A stretch of 11,539 nt of DNA, taken from RGIG6353 sp045535585 (lineage in GTDB: Bacteria > Bacillota > Clostridia > Oscillospirales > SIG627). Positions 1 to 6,579 of the stretch are shown here, piece by piece; the first letter of the stretch is position 1; every line of letters starts with the position of its first letter. Where the stretch lies: assembly GCA_045535585.1 (NCBI GenBank), contig JAZSLY010000040.1, positions 1-11,539 of the forward strand, written 5' to 3'. Under the pieces are notes generated by a model that worked only from the letters and a program-made list of their open reading frames with translations, did not search any database and was not told where the DNA came from. The translations under genes were made by a program, and so were the position numbers.

Positions 1-97
1 TCAAGACCTTTTACTTTGTTCAGTTTTTCAACCTTACTTTGTACATGTCTCGTTGTTTAATTTTCAATGTCCACTCGCTCTCGCCCTCGCGACAGCC
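1..97 (-). other. Probable rRNA operon leader (5' part of transcript)
   Basis: Read leftward from the promoter at 103-131, this non-coding stretch looks like the leader in front of a 16S rRNA gene. It begins with a GC-rich purine segment (about 70-97). It then carries two copies of a TTGAAAA-A-CAA type motif, at 51-67 and 14-31 (minus-strand reading TTGAAAATTAAACAACG and TTGAAAAACTGAACAAAG), 36-37 bp apart. Similar TTGAAAACT..AACAA stretches are common in rrn leaders and spacers of Firmicutes, where they contribute to boxA-like antitermination and processing stems. No reading frame or ribosome binding site is seen. The rRNA gene itself is outside the window, so a tRNA cluster or another stable RNA remains possible. 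Confidence 0.6.
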
Positions 98-102
98 TTG
101 TT

Positions 103-131
103 AGTATATCACACCTTTCACTCTTTGTCAA
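103..131 (-). promoter_or_regulatory. Strong vegetative promoter of the probable rrn operon
   Basis: On the minus strand a perfect -35 box TTGACA (126-131) is followed by a 17-bp spacer (109-125) and a near-perfect -10 box TATACT (103-108). Transcription would start near 96-97 and run off the left edge. A consensus -35, optimal spacing and an A-tract-rich upstream region together are typical of stable-RNA promoters. Confidence 0.85.
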
Positions 132-172
132 TACCTTTTTAAACTTTTTTAAAAGTTTTTTCAAAGTTTTTT
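132..172 (-). promoter_or_regulatory. Phased A-tract UP-like element
   Basis: Directly upstream of the -35 box, four A-tracts on the minus strand (136-140, 145-150, 156-161, 167-172) have centres about 9.5 to 11 bp apart, in phase with the DNA helix. This should bend the DNA and offer AT-rich contacts to the alpha subunit of RNA polymerase, as UP elements of rRNA promoters do. The phasing is read directly; the role is inferred. Confidence 0.65.
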
Positions 173-189
173 CAAGGCTCAAAGAGGTC

Positions 190-225
190 AAACAAAAGAC
201 CGCCACCCGTAAGGATAGCGGTCTT
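190..225 (-). terminator. Intrinsic terminator of rpsT
   Basis: The arms AAGACCGC (196-203) and GCGGTCTT (218-225) form a perfect 8-bp stem with a 14-nt loop. In the minus-strand transcript the stem is followed by UUUUGUUUGA. It lies 15 bp past the rpsT stop codon and just upstream of the A-tract element of the next promoter, so it would insulate the rrn promoter from rpsT transcription. Confidence 0.85.
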
Positions 226-240
226 AGTGTCCGTTAAGAA

Positions 241-507
241 CTACGCGTTGATAGAATTGAGCTTCTTGGTGAAAGCACTCTTCTTTCTTGCAGCAGTGTT
301 CTTATGCATGTGTCCCTTAGCAACCGCTGTGTCAATCATCTTGACAGCATCCTTGTAGGTTGCGATTGCAACCTCCTTGTCTCCTGCTTCAAGAGCCTTT
401 TCGTACTTCTTAATAGCAGTCTTCATTGCTGATACATACATTTGGTTCTGAAGTGTCTTCTTCTCGGTAACGAGAACACGCTTCTTAGCTGACTTGATAT
501 TTGGCAT
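241..507 (-). CDS. rpsT: 30S ribosomal protein S20
   Basis: This encodes the small-subunit protein S20, which binds 16S rRNA and supports early assembly of the 30S particle. The 88-residue length is normal. The product starts MPNIKSAKKRV, is strongly basic and helical, and carries the family's C-terminal pattern KGHMHKNTAARKKSAFTKKL (residues 65-84). The ATG at 505-507 is preceded by a full AAGGAGGT site (517-524, minus strand). The gene is monocistronic, with its own promoter at 573-601 and terminator at 190-225. It lies between a probable rRNA promoter downstream and the divergent gpr gene upstream. The rpsT/gpr-spoIIP neighbourhood is also found in Bacillus subtilis, which supports the call. 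Expression may be tuned by the leader hairpins at 522-550. Confidence 0.97.
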   Translation of the reverse strand: MPNIKSAKKRVLVTEKKTLQNQMYVSAMKTAIKKYEKALEAGDKEVAIATYKDAVKMIDTAVAKGHMHKNTAARKKSAFTKKLNSINA

Positions 508-521
508 TCCAAATACACCTC

Positions 522-550
522 CTTATTAGCGCAATAAGTAATCTTATTGC
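522..550 (-). promoter_or_regulatory. rpsT leader with two mutually exclusive hairpins
   Basis: In the rpsT mRNA, arm A (GCAAUAAG, 543-550) can pair perfectly with arm B (CUUAUUGC, 531-538) over 8 bp with a 4-nt loop. The first six bases of arm B (533-538) can instead pair with arm C (AAUAAG, 522-527) around a 5-nt loop. Arm C runs into the AAGGAGGU ribosome binding site at 517-524. The A-B form leaves the site open and the B-C form would partly hide it. The pairings are read from the sequence; a regulatory role is inferred. S20 is known to repress its own translation in E. coli, but by a different leader. Confidence 0.45.
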
Positions 551-572
551 ATACTGTCCTATTCAAGTACAA

Positions 573-601
573 ATCATACCACAAAACTTCAAATAATGCA
601 A
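573..601 (-). promoter_or_regulatory. rpsT promoter
   Basis: On the minus strand, TTGCAT (596-601) and TATGAT (573-578) are separated by exactly 17 bp, which is a good housekeeping promoter. The predicted start near 566 gives an rpsT leader of about 60 nt that includes the hairpin region at 522-550. Confidence 0.75.
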
Positions 602-657
602 GTACTATTTTTCAACTTTTTGAAATTTTTTACTATTTTTTTTATGTTTTCGACGGA

Positions 658-706
658 TATAATGGGGTATTATAATATAAAATAAGCTTAAAAAAGGATT
701 TTTAAT
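658..706 (+). promoter_or_regulatory. gpr promoter region (tentative) and ribosome binding site
   Basis: Two TATAAT strings occur (658-663 and 671-676), but neither has a convincing -35 box at 16-18 bp. The best is the weak TTTCGA at 648-653 for the second. In Bacillus, gpr is read by forespore sigma factors; I could not find a clean sigma F or sigma G pair here. AAAGGA at 693-698 is the ribosome binding site, 8 nt before the ATG at 707. Confidence 0.35.
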
Positions 707-1597
707 ATGTTTACATCAAGAACCGACCTTGCACTTGAAGCAAGAGAATTTGCAATCAAAGCCAACAAATCGTTTGATGACGGGATAATAGTAAAGGAAT
801 TTCGGGACAGCGGATTCAAAATCACCGAAATAGAAATCCTGACAAAAAAGGCAAGCGAAGCCACGGGAAAGCCCATTGGGATATATGACACTATAGAAAT
901 AGGTAAAATATGGGACGACACTATAAACCGCTTTGTGTCGGCGACAAGAGTTTTCGCACGAACCCTTAAAAATGCCATTGGAGGCAATAAGCACCGCAAT
1001 ATTTTAGTAGTTGGTCTTGGTAATATAACCATAACCGCAGATGCTTTGGGCCCTAAGGCACTGACGCATACGATAATAACAAGGCATCTGCAAGCAGCGT
1101 CACCCGAATTATTCAAGGCGATAGGCAATATTAATGTATCGGGGATCTCGCCCGGTGTTTTAAGTCAAACGGGCGTTGAGACCCTTGAAATAGTGCGTAG
1201 CACGGCAGACGCAGTCAAGCCGGATATAGTTATTGCAATCGACGCTTTAGCAGCGAGCGACATAAGACGGCTCGGCACTACCGTGCAGGTGAGTAACGTT
1301 GGGATAACGCCAGGGTCGGGCATAGGAAACGCAAGGGAGCCTCTCTCTCTCGAAAGCATTGGCGTACCCGTCATATCGGTAGGCGTGCCTACGGTGGTAG
1401 ATGCAATTACTATAAGTGAAAACTTCGCAAATAAATCACGGGAGGAGTTTGACCTGAGAGAATACGAAAATATGCTGGTAACACCTAAGGATTGCGACAA
1501 AATCGTTACCGCCGTCTCGAAAATAATAGGTCATGGAATCAACACGGCGTTTCACAAAGGGCTAAGCTACGAAGAGATGCTGTCGGTTTGTTGTTAA
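707..1597 (+). CDS. gpr: Germination protease GPR (aspartic-type endopeptidase, family A25)
   Basis: GPR degrades small acid-soluble spore proteins in the spore core during germination, supplying amino acids. The 296-residue product begins with RTDLALEARE (residues 5-14), the family's N-terminal signature, and has the two conserved acidic blocks: ADALGP (Asp112) and VIAIDAL (Asp179), followed by GIGNAREPLS and VGVPTVVDA. The enzyme is shorter than the Bacillus protein of about 370 residues, as is usual in Clostridia. Only six residues precede the Asp7-Leu8 bond, which corresponds to the zymogen processing site, so the propeptide is very short. An in-frame TAA at 689-691 excludes a longer N-terminus. 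The gene is the first of a two-gene unit with spoIIP and is divergent from rpsT. Forespore-specific expression is expected from family knowledge and not proven by the promoter seen. Confidence 0.95.
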   Translation: MFTSRTDLALEAREFAIKANKSFDDGIIVKEFRDSGFKITEIEILTKKASEATGKPIGIYDTIEIGKIWDDTINRFVSATRVFARTLKNAIGGNKHRNILVVGLGNITITADALGPKALTHTIITRHLQAASPELFKAIGNINVSGISPGVLSQTGVETLEIVRSTADAVKPDIVIAIDALAASDIRRLGTTVQVSNVGITPGSGIGNAREPLSLESIGVPVISVGVPTVVDAITISENFANKSREEFDLREYENMLVTPKDCDKIVTAVSKIIGHGINTAFHKGLSYEEMLSVCC

Positions 1598-1607
1598 GGA
1601 GGAGCAC

Positions 1608-2597
1608 TTGAAAAACGTAATATATTCCCTCAAAAGATTTATATGCTTTTATCTTATTTTGCCTCTTTTCGTTTTTATTCTGTTATTGGCAAACATAACC
1701 GTTCTCGGCAATAGTCTTGACAAGAGCAAGGAAAATATAACGTGGAGTGACAAGCTTGAGGACAGAGCGCTTCTCCCTACCGAGTCGCTTTCTTCGGTAA
1801 TTGAAATCCCCGACGGTGCCCTGCCGATAATAGCAATGAATATGTCAAAGGAATACAACGTATTAAACAGCACAAGCGTCCAAATAGACGAGGAGGAGCT
1901 GTTGTCATACACCCTGCCTGAAATAAATCAGAACGAAATATCCGTTCTGATTGTACATACCCACGCAACCGAGTGCTACGCCGATGAAAGTGAGTCCTTC
2001 CCCTTCCCTGACGCCGACGGCAGATACGGCTATTACACAAGCGAAAGCGACACGAGGAACGAAGACACCGAGAAGAATATGATAGCGGTAGGCGAGGAAT
2101 TTTGCAGGGCCCTGGCAGACCACGGGATACAGTCGATTCAATGCAGGAGACTTCACGACAAGGACGATTATAACTCTTCCTATAAAAATTCAAGGGAGAG
2201 CATAAAGGAGTATCTTTTAAAATTCCCTTCTATAAAATACGTAATAGATATTCACAGGGATTCCCTGACGACAAACGAAAACGCGAAAATAAAAACCTCT
2301 GCCAATAGCATTAACGGCTGTGCCCAAGTTATGATGGTAGCAGGTTGTGAGGGTCAGGGGGTAAAATACGACCTTTGGGAGAAAAATCTGTCACTGAGTC
2401 TAAAATATAAAAAAGTGATGGACGAAAAATATCCATCACTTTCAAGACCTATATACCTGAGACATTCAAAATATAATCTTGATTTGCTTGAAGGCAGTAT
2501 TCTGCTTGAAATAGGCAGCTGCGGTAACACGCTAAGTGAAGCACTGAAAGCCGCAAGGCTTGCCGCAGAGTGCTTTGCCGTTACAATAAAAAATTGA
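1608..2597 (+). CDS. spoIIP: Stage II sporulation protein P (SpoIIP), cell-wall amidase/endopeptidase
   Basis: SpoIIP works with SpoIID and SpoIIM at the engulfing septum, cutting peptide stems and cross-links in peptidoglycan so that the mother-cell membrane can move round the forespore. The 329-residue product has one N-terminal membrane segment (about residues 11-33), a linker, and a catalytic domain from about residue 110. Visible motifs are HTHATECY (His117, His119, Glu122), DIHRDS (Asp214, His216, Asp218) and ILLEIGSCGNTLSEA (Glu301), all typical of the family. The start is TTG at 1608, chosen because a full AAGGAGG (1596-1602) lies 5 nt upstream and overlaps the gpr stop codon; the intergenic gap is 10 bp. 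The end overlaps the convergent DUF4364-like gene by 17 bp. In Bacillus subtilis gpr and spoIIP are also adjacent, with lepA next; lepA is absent here. Confidence 0.95.
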   Translation: MKNVIYSLKRFICFYLILPLFVFILLLANITVLGNSLDKSKENITWSDKLEDRALLPTESLSSVIEIPDGALPIIAMNMSKEYNVLNSTSVQIDEEELLSYTLPEINQNEISVLIVHTHATECYADESESFPFPDADGRYGYYTSESDTRNEDTEKNMIAVGEEFCRALADHGIQSIQCRRLHDKDDYNSSYKNSRESIKEYLLKFPSIKYVIDIHRDSLTTNENAKIKTSANSINGCAQVMMVAGCEGQGVKYDLWEKNLSLSLKYKKVMDEKYPSLSRPIYLRHSKYNLDLLEGSILLEIGSCGNTLSEALKAARLAAECFAVTIKN

Positions 2598-3153
2598 TAT
2601 CACCCGAAACTACGCCCACAACGCTGCTGATAATCTTCTCTGCGTTTTTAGAGAAATTTATGCTGATTTTCTCAAGATACTGTCTGTTATCCGAATATAT
2701 CTCCACACTTACGACATTCTTGTCCTTTGCAGCCAGTGCGCATTTAATACGCCATCCTTTGCCGTCCTCAACGATTTTGTTGACATACACGGAGCCGTCC
2801 TTCTTATAGGATATGAAGCGCATCAGGGCGCGCATAGCGTTATCCCTGACCTCCGCAAGAAGCACGTCCGCCATATTGTCAATAATTATCGTACCCTTGT
2901 CGCTGATAACGTAGCACTCTCTGCCCTCGGGAGTATCGTAGGGGGTTATGGAGTCAGCCTCAAGAAGATCACCGAAGGTCTCGGAAAAGTCAAAGTGATT
3001 TACTGCGCCCTCCCAGGCGATTACCTCGCTCAAGGTATCGAAGTCGACCTCCTGACCAAGCTTCTCAAAAAGGCTGAAAAGGTAGAGCAAATAGAGCTTT
3101 ATTTGCTTCTTGTCGGTCATTTGTTTACTTTTTATATTTACTTTTCGTTTCAT
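2581..3153 (-). CDS. DUF4364-like protein, possible winged-helix regulator
   Basis: A 190-residue cytoplasmic protein of unknown function. The N-terminal 70 residues read as helices in a DNA-binding-like order: LYLLYLFSLFEKLGQEVDFD, then a second helix and ETFGDLLEADSITPYDT. This is followed by the short hairpin ECYVISDKGTIIID (about residues 80-93), which resembles the wing of PadR/winged-helix folds. The C-terminal half is alternating beta strands and a helix. Size and pattern fit the clostridial DUF4364 family as I remember it, but I cannot confirm the family match. The ATG at 3151-3153 has GAGGA (3160-3164) upstream; a second ATG at residue 12 has no such site. It has its own promoter at 3184-3212. 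Its last 17 bp overlap spoIIP in antisense with no terminator visible. Confidence 0.7.
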   Translation of the reverse strand: MKRKVNIKSKQMTDKKQIKLYLLYLFSLFEKLGQEVDFDTLSEVIAWEGAVNHFDFSETFGDLLEADSITPYDTPEGRECYVISDKGTIIIDNMADVLLAEVRDNAMRALMRFISYKKDGSVYVNKIVEDGKGWRIKCALAAKDKNVVSVEIYSDNRQYLEKISINFSKNAEKIISSVVGVVSGDINFLL

Positions 3154-3183
3154 ATTATTCCTCGCCTTTATCTTTATATTATT

Positions 3184-3212
3184 ATTTTACATTATTTAAT
3201 GATAAAAGTCAA
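3184..3212 (-). promoter_or_regulatory. Promoter of the DUF4364-like gene
   Basis: On the minus strand TTGACT (3207-3212) and TAAAAT (3184-3189) are separated by exactly 17 bp. The predicted start near 3177 gives a leader of about 25 nt. The -35 box begins only 8 bp beyond the left base of the aldolase terminator stem, so one operon ends and the next transcript starts within 40 bp. Confidence 0.75.
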
Positions 3213-3215
3213 CAG

Positions 3216-3259
3216 AAAAAGAGGAGACGCAAAAACTCTTACAGTTTTTTCGTCTCCTC
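3216..3259 (-). terminator. Intrinsic terminator of the sugar operon
   Basis: GAGGAGACG (3221-3229) pairs perfectly with CGTCTCCTC (3251-3259). The stem continues after one mismatch with AAAAACT/AGTTTTT, leaving a 5-nt loop, so about 16 of 17 positions pair. On the minus strand the stem is followed by TTTTTCTGTT. It lies 6 bp past the aldolase stop codon and closes the four-gene operon. Confidence 0.92.
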
Positions 3260-3265
3260 GTTATT

Positions 3266-4135
3266 TTAGTTATAATACTTACAGAAGGATTTGTCTCTTT
3301 CAAGCCTGCTGAAGATTGTGATAGCCTTCTTGATGTCTTCCTTCATTGCCTTTTCGGCGGCAAGAGCCATATCGTGAAAATAAGTTTTGTCCTTCATTCC
3401 CATAACGGCGTTTGCGCCTGCCTTGCCCATATAGGTGTAGTAGTTGATTTTTCTGACGCCTGCTTCGATTACCTTTTCGTAATCCTCCTCGCTGACTCCG
3501 CTTCCGCCGTGCATAACGATGGGAACGCTTATAGTCTCTCTTATTCTGCGAACGAGGTCAAAGTCCAGCTTGGGCTCCTTTAAGTAGAGTCCGTGAACAG
3601 TGCCGAAGGCGCAGGCAAGTGCATCCACTCCAGTATCTTCAACGAATTTCTTTGCTACCACAGGGTCGGTGTAAATACTTCCGTCACCGCCGTTGCCCTT
3701 GCCCAGATCTCTTGCTCCCATAGAGCCTACCTCTGCCTCAACGGAAGCGCCGTATTTTGCCGCCGCCTCAACTACGATTGAGGTGTTAGCGGCGTTCTCC
3801 TCAAGAGTACCGTGAGAGCCGTCGTACATTACGGAGGTAAAGCCGAGCTCAAGACCGCGGTTGATATATCCGAGGTCTGTTCCGTGGTCGAGGTGAACGC
3901 AAACGGGAACGCTTGCCTTTTCAGCCATAAAGAGCATAATGGGTGCTATTTCGTCCATTTTGCAAAGTCCCCAATCCTCGTGAAGCTGAGCGTGGGTGAT
4001 GATTACGGGCTGATTAAGCTCCTCGGCGGCGTTTATAACCGCCTTTATGCTCTCGAAGTTCGGTCCGTTGAAGGTACCGAGAGCGCAGTTCTTTGCCTCT
4101 GCGTATTTAAGAATGGTTTTTAAGTTTACAAGCAT
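3266..4135 (-). CDS. Class II (zinc) ketose-bisphosphate aldolase, GatY/FbaA type
   Basis: This enzyme catalyses reversible retro-aldol cleavage of a ketose phosphate or bisphosphate to dihydroxyacetone phosphate plus an aldehyde. The 289-residue length is normal for the family. The active-site set is complete: HLDHG (residues 81-85, Asp83 catalytic, His84 zinc ligand), YDGSH (104-108), VEAEVG (Glu135), GTVHGLY (His181 zinc ligand) and MHGGSG (His209 zinc ligand). The phosphate-binding segment is GVRKINYYT (226-234), where many relatives have KINI-T. The ATG at 4133-4135 has GAGGA at 4145-4149 and overlaps the mutarotase end by 10 bp, so translation is probably coupled. It is the last gene of the operon. 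The position after an isomerase and an FGGY kinase suggests a substrate other than ordinary fructose 1,6-bisphosphate, for example a ketose 1-phosphate; this is inference. Confidence 0.93.
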   Translation of the reverse strand: MLVNLKTILKYAEAKNCALGTFNGPNFESIKAVINAAEELNQPVIITHAQLHEDWGLCKMDEIAPIMLFMAEKASVPVCVHLDHGTDLGYINRGLELGFTSVMYDGSHGTLEENAANTSIVVEAAAKYGASVEAEVGSMGARDLGKGNGGDGSIYTDPVVAKKFVEDTGVDALACAFGTVHGLYLKEPKLDFDLVRRIRETISVPIVMHGGSGVSEEDYEKVIEAGVRKINYYTYMGKAGANAVMGMKDKTYFHDMALAAEKAMKEDIKKAITIFSRLERDKSFCKYYN

Positions 4136-5127
4136 TTGATTTTGTCCTCACAATCTACGAACTCTATTTCAATCGTCGTTTTGTATTCACCGCCGGGAGC
4201 GATAAATTTGAGCGTTCCTTCCTCACGCATAACTGCACGTCCGTCGGGAGTACAGTTGGCAGGCTCAAGTCCGAGAACGTATTCCCCGCATCCCATCATC
4301 TTCCACTCGGTGAAATTATCAAGAGTGCTCTTGTCGTAGGTCATTTTAAGACCTTTGTTTACGTCGGAATTGAATATTCCCACGCTTGCTTTGCCGTCCT
4401 TCTCCTTTACGTCGTAGAAGTAGCACATTTCCTCGTAATCCGCCTGAGGCACCTCCATTTTGAGACGATTATCAATATCGCCTGCGGCGTGCTCTGTTCT
4501 CGGCTTGACCGAGTTGGACGGAATAACCACTCTGGCGTTCTCGGAAAGCAAGGGGTAGCCCATATTGAAATGGTAAAGAAGCATACAAGGAGTATCCTTG
4601 ACTCCGATATTCTTTATGCAATCCTGAATTTTAAGGGTGTTTTCGTTTTTCGATGCAGTAAATCTTCTGATAAATAAAAGTCTGTTGCCAAAGACAACGG
4701 CGTCTCTTACGGTAGCGTCTATAACGATTTCGTCGTCGGTTTCATAATATGAATAGTTTTCGCAGGGGATATTGGAAATCGTTCCGTGGAGAGGCAAATC
4801 TTCACCGTCGTCCCTGCAGGGATTACCAACTGCGGTAAGACCGCAGGTAGTAAGAAAGCCTCCGGTAAAGGACTTTAAAAAGCCCTCTCCCCTGTCGTCG
4901 TAATAGACGGGTGAAACGTATCCGCAGGAGGCAAACCAACCGAGGTTGACTCCGTCGAGAGAAGCCCTTGAAATATCCATAGCTCTGTCAGCGCAGAGAG
5001 TGAATTCAAGTCCCTTGCCGTTTCTGACCTGCAAAAGAGTCATTCCCTTTCCACGCCCCTTTGCAAGCACCACCTCTTCGACTCCGCTTATCTGGGCGCT
5101 CTGCCCAACGTAACCGTTATTCATCAT
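4126..5127 (-). CDS. DUF4432 / aldose 1-epimerase-like sugar mutarotase
   Basis: A 333-residue protein of the galactose-mutarotase-like fold, probably interconverting anomers of the pathway's sugar so that the isomerase receives the right form. Recognisable landmarks are LCADRAMDIS (residues 44-53), GGFLTTCGL (89-97), PLHGTISNIP (112-121, His114), LLYHFNMGYPLL (183-194, His186) and GLEPANCTPDGR (286-297, Glu288). The second histidine and the late glutamate match the acid-base pair expected of mutarotases. The start is the ATG at 5125-5127, with AAGGAGG (5134-5140) 6 nt upstream. A longer frame back to 5205 lacks such a site and would overlap the kinase by 89 bp. The true overlap with the kinase is 11 bp, and with the aldolase 10 bp. 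A role in this specific pathway is inferred from position. Confidence 0.87.
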   Translation of the reverse strand: MMNNGYVGQSAQISGVEEVVLAKGRGKGMTLLQVRNGKGLEFTLCADRAMDISRASLDGVNLGWFASCGYVSPVYYDDRGEGFLKSFTGGFLTTCGLTAVGNPCRDDGEDLPLHGTISNIPCENYSYYETDDEIVIDATVRDAVVFGNRLLFIRRFTASKNENTLKIQDCIKNIGVKDTPCMLLYHFNMGYPLLSENARVVIPSNSVKPRTEHAAGDIDNRLKMEVPQADYEEMCYFYDVKEKDGKASVGIFNSDVNKGLKMTYDKSTLDNFTEWKMMGCGEYVLGLEPANCTPDGRAVMREEGTLKFIAPGGEYKTTIEIEFVDCEDKIKCL

Positions 5128-6562
5128 CTGTTGCCTCCTTAACTGCGCCGTAAATCTTTCTGTATTTTTTGAACTCTTTGGCGTAGTATTCGTGTTTTTC
5201 AGCATCGGGGTAGAATACCTTTCTAACCTTTATCATAGCTGAATTGTCCTTGTAAAGTCCGATAGCTCTGCCTGCAAGGAAGGCAGTACCTGCACCGCCT
5301 ATCTCTTTACCCTCAAGGGCAGTAACCGCAATATTGAGAACGTCCGCCTTTATCTGAAGCCAGATATCAGAGTTGGCACCTCCGCCCGTTGCGATAAGCA
5401 TTTCGGGCTCTATGCCGTATTTAGATACTATATCAAGGTTGAGGAGTATTTCGTATGCAGTTCCCTCCATGAGAGCACGGTAAATATCAAGCGCCGTATG
5501 CTCGAAGGTAAGTCCAACGATAGACGCCTTGGCAGAGGTGTTCATATAAGGGGTTGCCGCACCTGCGAAATGAGGGGTTATGAGAAGTCCCGACGGGGAC
5601 GAACCCTCAATCATTTTATCAAGCTCCGAATAGGGCTTGTTGATGAAATTGTCCCTGAACCATTTAAGAGTAGCACCGCCTGCATAGGAAAGAACATAGC
5701 AGGCGTATTTGCCGTTTATGTGGGGCACGATAGCGTAGCCCGCTTTATAGAGTGAAAAGTCCCTTGGCACGTCGTCCATAACCACGGGAACGCACTCCAC
5801 CGTGCCCGTGCCGTCCATTACCTTGTCGCCCTCGAAGGCACCTGCGCCCGTTATGGCGGCAATCTGGTCGTGACAGCCCGTAACGATTTTACAGTCAAGA
5901 GGCAAGCCAACCTTTTTAGCTACGTCCTCCTTGATAGCTCCTGCTATCGTTCCCGAGGGCACGGGAGTTGAAAGCAAATTCTTGTCAATTCCGCAGAAAT
6001 CAAGAATATCGTCTGCCCAAGTGAGATTTTTGATATCAAAGGCAGCAGTTCTTGCGGCGAGGGAATAGTCTATCTGTCTCTTGCCCGAGAGCATATAGAC
6101 GATATAGTCCTGCATAAGAAGAATAGCCTTTGCCCTCTTGTAGCTTTCAGGCATATTCTTTTTTATCCATATAATTTTGGGCAGTGAGTACATTTCGTGA
6201 ATAACGACGCCCGTCTTGAACGCAAAGCTCTCTGCACCGAATTTGTTCTCCAGTGCGGCGCATTCCTCTCTGCCTCTTGGGTCGGTGTAAAGCAGAGACG
6301 GAGCGCAGGGCTCGTCGTTTTCGTCAAGCATGGTAAAGGTTTCACCGAAGCTTGTAACGGCGATAGACGCAACCCTCTTGTCCTTTATTCCGTCAAGAAC
6401 GCAAAGGACGGACGAGAATATCTCGTTTGCATCAATCTCGTGCAAGCCGTTATCACGCTTTACGTTATATTCCTTGTATACGCTGTCGACGAACTCGCCT
6501 TTTTCGTTATATAAAACGACCTTACATCCGCTTGTACCAATATCAATTCCGCCTACAAGCAT
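5117..6562 (-). CDS. FGGY-family carbohydrate kinase (xylulokinase-like)
   Basis: This enzyme transfers phosphate from ATP to a ketose or polyol. The 481-residue product has the two-domain FGGY layout: phosphate-binding GIDIGTSG (residues 5-12), TSFGET (70-75), YTDPRGREE (92-100), GCHDQIAAITGAG (229-241, Asp232 the likely catalytic base), DGTGTVECV (250-258), LSYAGGATLKW (291-301) and the adenosine motif TGGGANSDIW (392-401). It resembles xylulokinases most, but FGGY substrates cannot be assigned from such motifs alone. The start is the ATG at 6560-6562, because AAGGAGG (6573-6579) overlapping the isomerase stop sits 10 nt upstream. A TTG start eight codons earlier would place this site inside the gene. 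The gap to the isomerase is 13 bp, and the end overlaps the mutarotase by 11 bp. In the pathway it would phosphorylate the ketose made by the isomerase. Confidence 0.93.
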   Translation of the reverse strand: MLVGGIDIGTSGCKVVLYNEKGEFVDSVYKEYNVKRDNGLHEIDANEIFSSVLCVLDGIKDKRVASIAVTSFGETFTMLDENDEPCAPSLLYTDPRGREECAALENKFGAESFAFKTGVVIHEMYSLPKIIWIKKNMPESYKRAKAILLMQDYIVYMLSGKRQIDYSLAARTAAFDIKNLTWADDILDFCGIDKNLLSTPVPSGTIAGAIKEDVAKKVGLPLDCKIVTGCHDQIAAITGAGAFEGDKVMDGTGTVECVPVVMDDVPRDFSLYKAGYAIVPHINGKYACYVLSYAGGATLKWFRDNFINKPYSELDKMIEGSSPSGLLITPHFAGAATPYMNTSAKASIVGLTFEHTALDIYRALMEGTAYEILLNLDIVSKYGIEPEMLIATGGGANSDIWLQIKADVLNIAVTALEGKEIGGAGTAFLAGRAIGLYKDNSAMIKVRKVFYPDAEKHEYYAKEFKKYRKIYGAVKEATDDE

Positions 6563-6572
6563 TAAGCCTTCC

Positions 6573-6579
6573 TCCTTAA
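6573..6579 (-). promoter_or_regulatory. Ribosome binding site that fixes the kinase start
   Basis: AAGGAGG on the minus strand overlaps the isomerase TAA stop (6576-6578) and ends 10 nt before the ATG at 6560-6562. It rules out the longer kinase frame that begins with TTG at 6586. Confidence 0.8.

Noticed and set aside
688..1128. Open frames opposite gpr (also opposite the aldolase, kinase, isomerase and glycosidase genes)
   Set aside because: They lie wholly within well-supported genes on the other strand, lack ribosome binding sites and show no recognisable protein pattern.
5128..5205. Longer N-terminus of the mutarotase reading frame (26 extra residues)
   Set aside because: It would overlap the kinase gene by 89 bp and has no ribosome binding site; AAGGAGG at 5134-5140 sits correctly for the ATG at 5125-5127, and the extra residues are low-complexity Thr/Lys/Ser-rich.
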